64,000 bases of DNA, taken from Sphingobium herbicidovorans. Its GTDB lineage: Bacteria; Pseudomonadota; Alphaproteobacteria; Sphingomonadales; Sphingomonadaceae. Positions 55,101 through 63,504 of the stretch are shown piece after piece. A program made the position numbers and the translations under genes. The notes under the pieces were generated by a model, which saw only the letters and a program-made list of their open reading frames with translations, was not told where the DNA came from and did not search any database. Location of the stretch: the NCBI RefSeq assembly GCF_002080435.1, contig NZ_CP020538.1, positions 1,736,001-1,800,000 on the forward strand. Direction: 5' to 3'. How positions within the stretch are numbered: the stretch's first letter is position 1; each line of letters opens with the position of its first letter.

Positions 55101-56005
55101 ATGCTGCCTTTTTCCCGCGTCACCATCATCGGCCTTGGACTGATCGGATCTTCGCTGGCGAGGGCTATCCGCGAATATATGCCGACCGTGCGGGTGACGG
55201 GGCATGATGCCGACCCCAACGTGCGGCAGATCGCGCGGGCGATCGACCTGTGCGACGATGTGACCGACACAGCCGGGGCCAGCGTGACAGACGCCGATCT
55301 GGTAGTGCTGTGCGTGCCAGTGCGGGCGATGGGCGCGGCGGCGGCAGAGATTGCCGACGACCTGCCAGCCGAGGCTATCGTGAGCGATGTGGGATCCTGC
55401 AAGGCCGATGTGCTCGCGCAATTAACAGCGGCATTGCCGGGCCGGGCGATCATCCCCGCGCATCCGGTCGCCGGCACGGAAAATAGCGGGCCGGAGGCTG
55501 GCTTCGCCAGCCTGTTCCAAGGGCGCTGGTGCATCGTCACCCCCCCGCCGATGCTGATCCGGCTGCGGTCGCGCGGGTTTCGGAACTCTGGCACCGGGTC
55601 GGTGCGGATGTGGAAATCATGGACCCGCAGCATCACGATCTGGTGCTCGCGGTGACGAGTCACTTGCCACACCTGATCGCCTACACCATCGTCGGCACGG
55701 CGAGCGATCTGGAAGATGTAACCCAGTCGGAGGTCATCAAATATTCAGCAGGCGGTTTCCGCGACTTCACCCGCATCGCCGCGTCGGACCCCACCATGTG
55801 GCGCGACGTCTTCCTGGCGAACAAGGACGCGGTGCTGGAAATGCTGCAACGCTTTTCGGAAGATTTGTCCGCGTTGCAACGGGCGATCCGCTGGAATGAT
55901 GGCGACGCGCTGTTCAACCTGTTTACCCGGACCCGTGCTATCCGCCGGTCGATCATCGAACAGGGGCAGGATGATCCAAAGCCGGACTTCGGGCGGAGCC
56001 ATTGA
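55101..56005 (+). CDS. tyrC: Prephenate/arogenate dehydrogenase, with one-base frameshift
   Basis: The N-terminal NAD-binding half is clear: VTIIGLGLIGSSLARAIREY, LVVLCVPVRAMGAAAAEIAD, IIPAHPVAGTENSGPEAGF. The frame breaks after RWCIVTPP at the C7 run 55540-55546, and the next frame continues ADADPAAVARVSELWHRVGA, MDPQHHDLVLAVTSHLPHLI and the helical dimerisation tail FRDFTRIAASDPTMWRDVFL ANK. Adding one C gives a single 301-residue protein of normal length. The substrate (prephenate or arogenate) is not determinable here. Note that ribD and ftsE carry the same type of defect, which points to sequencing error. Confidence 0.9.
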
Positions 56006-56081
56006 TTTTTCGCGCGGTGGCGCGGCGGGCAAGGTCCAGCCTATCAAGGCCCGGCGCGAAATTGCTTGGCGCGTACCGAAC

Positions 56082-56828
56082 TCACGCATCCGCCCCTTCG
56101 GGTCCCGGCTTGAATATTTCCGAAGGAACCGCCGCATTGAGCGCGTTGATCGCCGCATGGACGCGCGCTTCGGCCTCCCGGCGGTCCAGGCCGGTAGGGA
56201 CGATTTCGCCAACCTTGTAGGTGATGGTGCCTGGCCGCTTCATGAACTTGCCGCGCGGCGACAGGCGGCCACTGTCGATCGCGATCGGCACCACAGGCAT
56301 GCCGAGCAGCGAATATAGGCCTGCAAAGCCCGCGCGCAGCGGCGGCGCTTCACCGTGCGGGACGCGCGTGCCTTCAGGGAAAAGGCAGACAGCCCGCCCC
56401 TGATCGGTAGCCGCCCGCGCGGCGGCGCGCAGCGTGCGCATGGCGCTCGCCCCGGCGCTGCGCTCAATCGGGATCAGGCCGTAAAGGCGCGCGATCCGTC
56501 CCCAGGCAGGCATGTCGAGCAATTCGCGCTTGGCGGCAATGACCGGGCGATCGAACAGGCAGAGCAGATCGATCGTTTCGAACATCGATTCATGCTTGAC
56601 GATATAAAGATAGCGACCCTGCGGCAGTTCACCCTCGATCCGCACCTTCTGACCCAGCAGCCAACGCGCGCAGAGGCGGTGAAAACGGCTCCATACGGTC
56701 GCAATGTGGGGCACTGCGGAAGGCAAGGGCCAAGCGGCAAGGAGCGCGCTGAACACCAGCAGCGCCGATCCGCTGTAGAAAGCCAGCATGAAGGCGAGCG
56801 AACGCAGGGCGGTAATCATGTTGTTCAT
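56082..56828 (-). CDS. plsC: 1-acyl-sn-glycerol-3-phosphate acyltransferase
   Basis: PlsC makes phosphatidic acid from lysophosphatidate in the inner membrane. In 248 residues an N-terminal membrane segment (LAFMLAFYSGSALLVFSALL) precedes the catalytic motif IVKHESMFETIDLL, with Glu at the position of the usual Asp of HX4D, VIAAKRELLDMPAWGRIARL, and the substrate motif LFPEGTRVPHGEAP. It is coupled to the YdcF-like gene by overlap (ATGA). Confidence 0.9.
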   Translation of the reverse strand: MNNMITALRSLAFMLAFYSGSALLVFSALLAAWPLPSAVPHIATVWSRFHRLCARWLLGQKVRIEGELPQGRYLYIVKHESMFETIDLLCLFDRPVIAAKRELLDMPAWGRIARLYGLIPIERSAGASAMRTLRAAARAATDQGRAVCLFPEGTRVPHGEAPPLRAGFAGLYSLLGMPVVPIAIDSGRLSPRGKFMKRPGTITYKVGEIVPTGLDRREAEARVHAAINALNAAVPSEIFKPGPEGADA

Positions 56829-57358
56829 CAGATCCCGACCAGCGCCGCCGCACGGCGGAGCAGATATTTGTTATATTCGCGCATCAACATGGTGAGGCTG
56901 GGACGGCTGGGCACGGCGTCATAGATGATGGTGAGGCTGCCGGGCACCGCCTGGCGCAGTTCCAGCGCCGCGCGGCGCATGTGCCAGTCCGTGGTGATCA
57001 GGCGGACAGTCTTGAAATGCCGGCGCTCCAGCCAGCGGGACGTTTCGATGGCGTTGGACCGCGTGTCGATCGCTTCGCGGCCAAGGGTGATGCAGCAGGA
57101 GAAAAGCCGCTCCGGCGCGTCATATTGGGCGGCGAGTTCAGACGGACGGACAGAACGATCGACGCCGGAAATCAGCATCCGCTTGGCCGCGCCCTCCTGA
57201 AGCAGCACAAGCCCCCGATCAATGCGGCCCGCGCCGCCGGTCAGAACGACGATGGCGTCTGTCGGGCGGCCGTCGAGCGGCTGGGGCAGGAAGATGGCGA
57301 ACCAGGCAAAGCCCAGCATCCAAGCGAGCAGCGTCACGGCGATGAGGCGTACAATCAC
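56828..57358 (-). CDS. YdcF family protein (DUF218)
   Basis: A GTG start overlapping the ftsX stop (GTGA) gives 176 residues. A single N-terminal helix (VRLIAVTLLAWMLGFAWFAI) precedes the DUF218 fold: DAIVVLTGGAGRIDRGLVLL, RMLISGVDRSV, DTRSNAIETSRWLERRHFKT and VRLITTDWHMRRAALELRQA. YdcF/SanA-like proteins are envelope-associated, bind nucleotide-like ligands and have been linked to peptidoglycan or vancomycin tolerance, but activity is unproven. Confidence 0.85.
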   Translation of the reverse strand: MIVRLIAVTLLAWMLGFAWFAIFLPQPLDGRPTDAIVVLTGGAGRIDRGLVLLQEGAAKRMLISGVDRSVRPSELAAQYDAPERLFSCCITLGREAIDTRSNAIETSRWLERRHFKTVRLITTDWHMRRAALELRQAVPGSLTIIYDAVPSRPSLTMLMREYNKYLLRRAAALVGI

Positions 57359-58257
57359 AGCAGTTGGCCCAGGGACCGCAGCACGGTCCAGCGCGCGGCC
57401 AGCGTCGAGAGCAACACGCCCCCGACGGGCAGGGCGGCGAGGACCAGCCAACTGCTCCACGGCAGGCTGATCGCCGCCAGCAGGTCTGAACCAGTGGCGG
57501 CAAGGCGCGTGCCGAGCAGGATGATGACGAGCAGGGCCGTGACGAACCCCAAAAGCCCGCCGAACAGCGCATCAAGGCCGATGCGACGCTGGAACAGGCG
57601 CGCGATCTGCACATCGGTTGCCCCCATCAGGTGCAGCACGTCGATCGTCCCGCGATGGCTATCATGCGCGGCGCGCGCCGCCAGCACGACGATCGCGGCG
57701 GTGGCGAGCGCCATCAGCAGCACTATGCCCACTGCGAGCCCGCCGAGCGCCGCCAGCAGGCGGGCAAGCGGTCGAAGAAAGGATGCATGGTGTTCTACAC
57801 GGATCTGGGGCGAAAGGGCGGCAAGGGCGCGGCCAATCCGCTGAACCTGAACATCGGTGGCTCCCGGCTTCAATTCGACGTCGATCAAAGCGGGAATTGG
57901 CAAATCGCCACTGGCGGCGTCCTGACCCAGCCAGGGACGAATCTGCTCCGCGAGAGCAGTGGGATCGACGGGACTGACGCTCTGCACATCGGGTGATTTG
58001 CGCAGCAATCGCGCCGCCTCTCCGCTCAGTGCCTCGCGCCGGTCGGCATTCGCTTCGACGATCTGCACGGTCGCTCGCCCGGCAAGGTCTGCGCCGACCG
58101 ATTGCACGGCAGCGCCAAGGCCGAGTCCGGCGGCAGCGGCAAGAACCGTCAGGAACATCATGATCGCTATGACCCAGGGCATGGGTCCGGCAACGCGGCC
58201 TTCGGGCAGCAGACGGTTGCGCGCAGCAGCGGCGGCGCGGCGGTCTGCGCCGGTCAT
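57355..58257 (-). CDS. ftsX: Cell-division ABC transporter permease FtsX
   Basis: FtsX, with FtsE, couples the Z ring to peptidoglycan hydrolase activation. The 300 residues show an N-terminal helix ([20 protein letters not shown]), a large periplasmic loop with SPDVQSVSPVDPTALAEQIR, and three C-terminal helices (LLAALGGLAVGIVLLMALAT, LFGGLLGFVTALLVIILLGT, WLVLAALPVGGVLLSTLA), with HRGTIDVLHLMGATDVQIAR LFQ, the FtsX/LolC coupling region. It overlaps ftsE (ATGA) and ydcF. Confidence 0.92.
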   Translation of the reverse strand: MTGADRRAAAAARNRLLPEGRVAGPMPWVIAIMMFLTVLAAAAGLGLGAAVQSVGADLAGRATVQIVEANADRREALSGEAARLLRKSPDVQSVSPVDPTALAEQIRPWLGQDAASGDLPIPALIDVELKPGATDVQVQRIGRALAALSPQIRVEHHASFLRPLARLLAALGGLAVGIVLLMALATAAIVVLAARAAHDSHRGTIDVLHLMGATDVQIARLFQRRIGLDALFGGLLGFVTALLVIILLGTRLAATGSDLLAAISLPWSSWLVLAALPVGGVLLSTLAARWTVLRSLGQLL

Positions 58258-58969
58258 GACGCCGCCATGCCCTGAGGACGGGGGGATAGCGCAGCGATCC
58301 GGTGGGATCGGAAAGCCGCCCCTTGTCCAGCCGCATCATCTGCGCACCCTCCACCTGACCGATCAGCGGCAGATCGTGCGTGGCGACGACGATGGTCGTG
58401 CCCAGGCGGTTGAGCGCCTCGAACAGGGTCAGCAGGCGGCGGGCCATGTCCGCATCGACGTTACCCGTGGGCTCGTCGGCGACGAGGATTTCGGGCCGGG
58501 CGATGACGGCACGGGCGATGGCCACGCGCTGCTGCTCACCGCCCGACAGCGTTGCCGGGCGCGCCTGGCCACGATCGCCCAGGCCCACCCAGTTGAGCAT
58601 TTCCGAAACCGATGCGTCGATCTCGCTTTCGGCCATGCCTGCGACGCGCAACGGCAGCGCGATATTGTCGTAGGCGGACAGGTGCGAGACCAGCCGGAAA
58701 TCCTGGAATACGACGCCGATGCGACGGCGGAAGCCCGGCAGGCGCTTGCGGGGAAGCGTCACCACATCCTCGCCGAACAGGCGGATGACGCCCCGGCTGG
58801 GACGTTGGGCAAGATACAGCAGCTTGAGCAGCGAGGTTTTGCCAGCCCCCGACGCGCCGGTCAGGAAATAGAAACCGCCGCCATGCAGGGAGAAGCTGAC
58901 GTCGGACAGCGTCTCGCTGTCCAGACCATAGCGCAGGCCGACATTTTCGAACTGTACGATTGCCGACAT
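58254..58969 (-). CDS. ftsE: Cell-division ATP-binding protein FtsE, 3' frameshift in poly-C
   Basis: FtsE is the ATPase of the FtsEX divisome complex. The frame shows Walker [17 protein letters not shown]-loop [20 protein letters not shown], signature [15 protein letters not shown] and Walker [19 protein letters not shown], with the His switch in [10 protein letters not shown]. As sequenced, the frame does not stop at the family-typical place but runs far into ftsX. Adding one C to the C6 run (58280-58285) gives [14 protein letters not shown] and a TGA overlapping the ftsX ATG, a 238-residue protein of normal length. An upstream zinc-ribbon gene is divergent. Confidence 0.9.
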
Positions 58970-59139
58970 GCCTCAATGAATGCGCCTGCGCGCTCCCTTT
59001 TGCCCCCGTAGCGATAGCCATGGCACAGCGGGCAGGCAGGCGTAAAGCCCAAGCGGCGGAAACCGCCGAGTCGCGGCATCTCTGCACTGCCCCTTCAATG
59101 CCGCTTGCCCTCGAGTCCAAGCCGTGCCTATGAAGCGTC

Positions 59140-59985
59140 ATGATCCTGGTGTGTCCCAATTGCGCCACGCGCTATATTGTGCCGGACAGCGCCGTCGGCC
59201 CCAATGGCCGCCAGGTTCGCTGCGCCTCGTGTAAACATAGCTGGTTCCAGGAGGGGTCGGCGCTTGCGCCTCGCGAAGAAGCCGTGGCTCTTGCCGAGGC
59301 GCCAGCCGAAACGGTGGCGCCAACCCCGCCGCCCTCGCCTGTCGTGACTCCATCTCCGCAAGCTGCTCCGTCGCCAGTGCCCGCGCCGGTGATGCCCGAT
59401 CCTGTCGCAGCAGAGCCTGTGGCCGAACCGGTCATGGCAGCCCCGATCAAGCCGGTTCAATCAGCGCCGGCATCGCCGCCCCAAAGCGACTATCGTTATG
59501 ATGACGTTTATGGGCGCGGGCGGGACGATGTCGAGGAAAGCAGTGCTGCCCCCGTCAAGCCGAGGCGCAATCGCCTGAAGCTGTGGACCTATGCCGCCAT
59601 CCTCTTCTGCCTGGTGATCGGGGGCGTCGGCGGCGCGCTCTGGTATTTCGGGACGCCCAGCTGGGCCATCAATCTGGGCCTGGTCGCTGACGAAGGCGAT
59701 CCCGACCTGCTATTCTACCTGTCGAAGCCCGCCGAACGGCGCAAGCTGCCCACTGGCGAGGAATATTTCGCCTTTGGCGCGCGGATCGTGAACAGCGGCA
59801 AGCAGACCCTGCCGGTGCCGCCCGTGCTGGTGCAACTGCGCGACCAGCAGAACCGTCTGGTGTTCAGCTGGACGACGAAGGCGGACCGCAACAGCCTGAA
59901 ACCCGGCGAGGAAGCGTCGATCAATGAAAGCCGGATCGACATTCCGAAAAATGCCGAGAATCTTTCGCTGACTTTTGTTCAGTAA
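59140..59985 (+). CDS. Zinc-ribbon (MJ0042-type) membrane protein
   Basis: The 281 residues begin [20 protein letters not shown] and continue to RCASCKHSW, four zinc cysteines at 5, 8, 28 and 31, the MJ0042 finger. A long Pro/Ala/Val-rich linker and an acidic stretch lead to one membrane helix ([20 protein letters not shown], about 153-172) and a C-terminal DUF3426-like periplasmic domain ([20 protein letters not shown]). Such proteins are common next to ftsEX in alphaproteobacteria. Function is unknown; the zinc finger may bind cytoplasmic RNA or protein. Confidence 0.88.
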   Translation: MILVCPNCATRYIVPDSAVGPNGRQVRCASCKHSWFQEGSALAPREEAVALAEAPAETVAPTPPPSPVVTPSPQAAPSPVPAPVMPDPVAAEPVAEPVMAAPIKPVQSAPASPPQSDYRYDDVYGRGRDDVEESSAAPVKPRRNRLKLWTYAAILFCLVIGGVGGALWYFGTPSWAINLGLVADEGDPDLLFYLSKPAERRKLPTGEEYFAFGARIVNSGKQTLPVPPVLVQLRDQQNRLVFSWTTKADRNSLKPGEEASINESRIDIPKNAENLSLTFVQ

Positions 59986-60000
59986 CGCCCGGCCCCAATC

Positions 60001-60083
60001 TCCGTTCGCCCTGAGCCTGTCGAGCCGCAGGCGACCGCAGGTCAACGGCGCGCGTGGGCTTCGACAGGCTCAGCCCGAACGGA
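60001..60083. repeat. Sphingomonad-type palindromic intergenic repeat, copy 2
   Basis: TCCGTTCGCCCTGAGCCTGT CGAG and, after about 35 bases, CTTCGACAGGCTCAGCCCGA ACGGA form an inverted repeat closely related to that at 49771. The loop carries an extra G/C-rich stretch. Confidence 0.8.
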
Positions 60084-60089
60084 TGTTAT

Positions 60090-60995
60090 TTACGGATAGC
60101 TGACCGTCTTCGGTCGGCCCTGCGGGATGGGGATGAATTCCTGATCGTCGCCCGGGATCAGCGGAAAGCGCATAGCTTCCCAATCCTCGCGCGCCTGAAA
60201 CAGGCGGTCCTTGCTGGACGACACGAAATTCCACCAGACATGGCGCGGCGTCCTGAAGGCTTCGCCGCCACAATAGATCACGCGGCCGCCATCGACGCTC
60301 ATCAGCGTGGCGCGGGTGCCGGGGCGCAGCACATAGAGGGTCTGCGGCAGCAAGGCGACGCCATCGAGCGCCGCGTCGCCGCCCGCCACATAGATGGCCC
60401 GCTCGTCGGCATCCCTATCGATCGGCACACTGCCGCCGGGCGACAGCTGGATGTCGGCATAGATGGTGTCGGCATAGGTGGTGACGGGAGAGGTCGCGCC
60501 CCACAGGCTGCCCATGATGACGCGGGCGCTGGCGCGGCCGCAGTCGATGACGGGCAATCCGCCTTCGCTGACATGTTCAAAGGCCGGGGCCACTTCCTCC
60601 ACTCCATCCGGCAGCGCGAGCCAGGTCTGGATGGCGGACAGCTTGCTTTCCTTCGCCCGGTCGCCGTCGGGCGACCGTTCGGAATGGACGATGCCGCTGC
60701 CCGCCGTCATCAGGTTGACCGCTCCCGGCTCGATCAGTTGCTCCGTACCCAGCGAATCCCGATGCAGGAATGCGCCTTCGAACATATAGGTGACGGTCGC
60801 GAGATTGATGTGCGGATGCGGGCGCACGTCGATGCCCTGCCCCGCGCCGATTTTTGCAGGTCCGGCCTGATCGAAAAATATGAACGGTCCCACCATCGTC
60901 CGGCCGGGGGCAGGAAGCGAGCGGTGGACGCGAAAATCACCCAGGTCGTGGGTCGTAGGCGTAATGGTCTGGATAACGAGATCGTCTAGGATCAT
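60090..60995 (-). CDS. Pirin family protein
   Basis: Pirins are bicupin proteins; some oxidise quercetin and others act with transcription factors. The ATG preceded by AAGGGAA gives 301 residues. The N-terminal cupin carries VRPHPHINLATVTYMFEGAF LHRDSLGTEQLIEPGAVNLM and GIVHSERSP, the His/His/His/Glu metal site. The C-terminal cupin ends GRVIYCGGEAFRTPRHVWWN. The gene overlaps nothing, and bolA starts just upstream. Confidence 0.92.
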   Translation of the reverse strand: MILDDLVIQTITPTTHDLGDFRVHRSLPAPGRTMVGPFIFFDQAGPAKIGAGQGIDVRPHPHINLATVTYMFEGAFLHRDSLGTEQLIEPGAVNLMTAGSGIVHSERSPDGDRAKESKLSAIQTWLALPDGVEEVAPAFEHVSEGGLPVIDCGRASARVIMGSLWGATSPVTTYADTIYADIQLSPGGSVPIDRDADERAIYVAGGDAALDGVALLPQTLYVLRPGTRATLMSVDGGRVIYCGGEAFRTPRHVWWNFVSSSKDRLFQAREDWEAMRFPLIPGDDQEFIPIPQGRPKTVSYP

Positions 60996-61006
60996 GGGGA
61001 TTCCCT

Positions 61007-61291
61007 TCATTCGCCGGGGGCACGCGCCTTGATGGCAAGGGCATGCACTTTTTCGCGCAGCAGATCGGCGAGCGCCGTGTTCACAAGGCGCTGGCGCGCA
61101 ACGCGGTTCTTGCCCGTGAAATCGGCCGAAACGATCTCCACCGTGAAGTGGCTTTCGCCCGATCCGTCATGTCCCGCATGACCGCGATGCTTTTCGCTGT
61201 CGTCGATCACGGCGAGATGCTCTGGCGACAAGGCGGCGCGCAGCCGATCCTCGATCTCTGTGGCCACCGGGCCTTTCAGTTGAGTGCTCAT
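61007..61291 (-). CDS. BolA family protein
   Basis: BolA proteins work with monothiol glutaredoxins in Fe-S trafficking. The start MSTQLKGPVATEIEDRLRAA gives 94 residues. The class fold is clear: DDSEKHRGHAGHDGSGESHF, and FTGKNRVARQRLVNTALADL with the conserved helix-turn-helix-like element and a His ligand. GGAG precedes the start. It is 11 bp upstream of the pirin gene and divergent from the J-domain gene. Confidence 0.93.
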   Translation of the reverse strand: MSTQLKGPVATEIEDRLRAALSPEHLAVIDDSEKHRGHAGHDGSGESHFTVEIVSADFTGKNRVARQRLVNTALADLLREKVHALAIKARAPGE

Positions 61292-61335
61292 AACTCCTAT
61301 ATAGGACCTTTCTTCCACCTTGCATCAGGGCAATC

Positions 61336-61953
61336 TTGTCTACCGACCCCTTCTCGACCCGCCGTTTCAACCGTTTTCACGGCCGCGTGGAAAGCGACCG
61401 CTCCTGCGCTGTCGATGGCTGCGTCGAGCCGGGCGAGTTCCGCGCACCGCCGCTGGAAGGCTCGCGGTCAAACCATGAGGGCCCGCAGTGGCGCTGGCTG
61501 TGCCTTGATCATGTGCGCCAGTTCAACCAGGGCTATAATTTCTTCACCGGCATGAGCCCGGACGAGATCGCGGCCGCTCAACGCCCCTATGCGGGATGGG
61601 AGCGCGAGACCCGCGCCTTTGCCGCCAACGGGGCCAGCCCGCCGCCGCGCTGGTCCGATTTCCAGGACCCGCTCGACGCTATTGGTGCGAAGTTCAAGGA
61701 GCGGATGGCAAAGGCCCGCAGCGACAACCAGATGCGACAGGACGGCAAGTTCCTGTCTAACGAGGATCGCAAGGCGCTTGCCATCATGGGCCTTGGCATC
61801 GACGCGGATCGCAAGGCGTTGCGCCAGCGTTACACTGAACTGCTACGCCGCTATCATCCCGACCATAATGGCGGTGATCGCAGTCATGAAAGCGCCTTGC
61901 TGGGGGTCATCGAAGCCTATGGCCTTCTGCGCAAGGCGCCTGCCTTCGCCTGA
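61336..61953 (+). CDS. J-domain protein (DnaJ-like) with N-terminal extension
   Basis: A TTG start (TTG TCT ACC) gives 205 residues. The first 130 residues carry DRSCAVDGCVEPGEFRAPPL, WRWLCLDHVRQFNQGYNFF and KERMAKARSDNQMRQDGKFL; the C-terminal quarter is a J domain: LGIDADRKALRQRYTELLRR YHPDHNGGDRSHESALLGVI. The HPD motif is intact. The position of the J domain at the C-terminus and the DHVRQF-type cysteine-rich region are those of an alphaproteobacterial family of J proteins next to cobS. It is divergent from bolA. Confidence 0.87.
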   Translation: MSTDPFSTRRFNRFHGRVESDRSCAVDGCVEPGEFRAPPLEGSRSNHEGPQWRWLCLDHVRQFNQGYNFFTGMSPDEIAAAQRPYAGWERETRAFAANGASPPPRWSDFQDPLDAIGAKFKERMAKARSDNQMRQDGKFLSNEDRKALAIMGLGIDADRKALRQRYTELLRRYHPDHNGGDRSHESALLGVIEAYGLLRKAPAFA

Positions 61954-62071
61954 ACAGGCCAATCCATGCAAAGGGGCCGCTTGATCGGCGGAGAAGGAGG
62001 CCCCACTCTATCGACATGCCCTTCCCCGATCGTTTAGGGGCTGGAAGCGACATGACCAGAAAGATCAGGAA

Positions 62072-63079
62072 ATGACCGACATTCCCAACGTCCAGCCCGA
62101 TACCCGTGCCGAAACGCTGCTTGCCGCGCCCGACCGCGAAGTGGATGCGCGCGAAATGTTCGGCGTGGACGTCGATCTCAAGATCCCGGCCTTTTCCGAA
62201 GCCGACGAGCGGGTGCCAGACCTTGACCCCGCCTATGTGTTCGACCCGGATACGACGCTGGCGATCCTGGCGGGCTTTGCCTTCAACCGGCGCGTCCTGG
62301 TGCAGGGCTATCACGGCACCGGCAAGTCCAGCCATATCGAACAGATCGCCGCGCGGCTGCGCTGGCCCTGCATCCGAATCAATCTGGACGCGCATATCAG
62401 CCGTATCGACTTGGTCGGCCGCGACGCCATCGTGCTGAAGGATGGCCAGCAGGTGACAGAATTCCGCGAAGGGCTGCTGCCTTGGGCGTTGCAGCGGCCG
62501 GTCGCGTTGGTATTCGACGAATATGATGCGGGCCGTCCGGACGTGATGTTCGTGATTCAGCGCGTGCTGGAAGCCGATGGCAAGATGACTCTGCTCGACC
62601 AGAACCGGGTCATCCGCCCGAACCCATGGTTCCGCCTGTTCGCGACCGCCAATACGGTTGGCCTGGGCGATACGACCGGCCTTTATCACGGCACGCAGCA
62701 GATCAACCAGGGCCAGATGGACCGCTGGAACCTGGTGGTCACGCTGAACTATCTGCCCGCCGCGACCGAGGCTCAGATCGTCCTCGCCAAATCGGGCGAA
62801 TATGATCATGAGGGCGGGCGCAAGGAAGTCGAGAACATGATCAAGGTGGCGGAACTGACCCGCCAGGGCTTTATCAATGGCGACATCTCAACCGTCATGA
62901 GCCCGCGCACCGTCATCAGCTGGGCGCAGAATGCGCTTATCTTCAAGAATGTCGGCTTCGCCTTCCGCCTGTCCTTCCTCAACAAGTGCGATGAGGCAGA
63001 GCGGGCGCTGGTGGCGGAATATTATCAGCGCGTGTTCGGCAAGGATCTGCCGGAGAGCGTCGCGCACCGGGCGGCGTGA
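62072..63079 (+). CDS. cobS: Cobaltochelatase subunit CobS
   Basis: CobS is the AAA+ ATPase of the aerobic cobaltochelatase (CobNST) that inserts cobalt into hydrogenobyrinic acid diamide. The 335 residues carry Walker [21 protein letters not shown], Walker [20 protein letters not shown], and [20 protein letters not shown] with the sensor/arginine-finger region. The gene sits between the J-domain gene and an OsmC gene; cobT is not visible in the window and may lie beyond 64 kb. Confidence 0.93.
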   Translation: MTDIPNVQPDTRAETLLAAPDREVDAREMFGVDVDLKIPAFSEADERVPDLDPAYVFDPDTTLAILAGFAFNRRVLVQGYHGTGKSSHIEQIAARLRWPCIRINLDAHISRIDLVGRDAIVLKDGQQVTEFREGLLPWALQRPVALVFDEYDAGRPDVMFVIQRVLEADGKMTLLDQNRVIRPNPWFRLFATANTVGLGDTTGLYHGTQQINQGQMDRWNLVVTLNYLPAATEAQIVLAKSGEYDHEGGRKEVENMIKVAELTRQGFINGDISTVMSPRTVISWAQNALIFKNVGFAFRLSFLNKCDEAERALVAEYYQRVFGKDLPESVAHRAA

Positions 63080-63084
63080 CGGCC

Positions 63085-63504
63085 ATGATCGTCGTCGAAC
63101 GCATCGCACCTGATGGCAGCGCGCACCGGATCAGCATCCGTGGACACGAGCTGATCGCCGACATGACCGCGCCGGACGGGCTTGATGAAGGGCCTGATCC
63201 GCACGACCTGTATGATTCGGCGCTGGGCGCGTGCAAGGCGATGACGATGCTCTGGTATGCACAGCGCAAGGGCATCCCGGTCGAAGGCATTCATGTCGGC
63301 GTGATCCGTGACGCAAGTCAGGAACGGGACGGCATATACAAGCTGACCACGCGCATCGCGCTGAGCGGTCCGATGACCGATGAACAGCATGATATGCTGA
63401 TCGGCGTGGCGGCGCGCTGCCCGGTCCACAAGCTGATGAGCGAAGTGGAGACGCAGATCGAAACCATCGCCGTCCCGCGCGTGGGCGAAGGCGAACGGCC
63501 GTGA
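63085..63504 (+). CDS. OsmC family peroxiredoxin-like protein
   Basis: The ATG MIVVERIAPDGSAHRISIRG gives 139 residues; a GTG three codons earlier overlaps the cobS stop (GTGA). The two redox cysteines of OsmC/Ohr proteins are visible in LYDSALGACKAMTMLWYAQR and VAARCPVHKLM. OsmC proteins reduce organic hydroperoxides. It is probably co-transcribed with cobS and overlaps the phosphatase gene by four bases. Confidence 0.87.
   Translation: MIVVERIAPDGSAHRISIRGHELIADMTAPDGLDEGPDPHDLYDSALGACKAMTMLWYAQRKGIPVEGIHVGVIRDASQERDGIYKLTTRIALSGPMTDEQHDMLIGVAARCPVHKLMSEVETQIETIAVPRVGEGERP

Noticed and set aside
57662..58969. A 435-residue FtsE fusion protein
   Set aside because: The last 200 residues are an out-of-frame reading of ftsX, caused by a one-base loss in a C run.
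61954..62071. Cobalamin riboswitch or terminator before cobS
   Set aside because: A GGGGCC/GGCCCC pair is present but there is no T tract and no B12-box; nothing else supports it.
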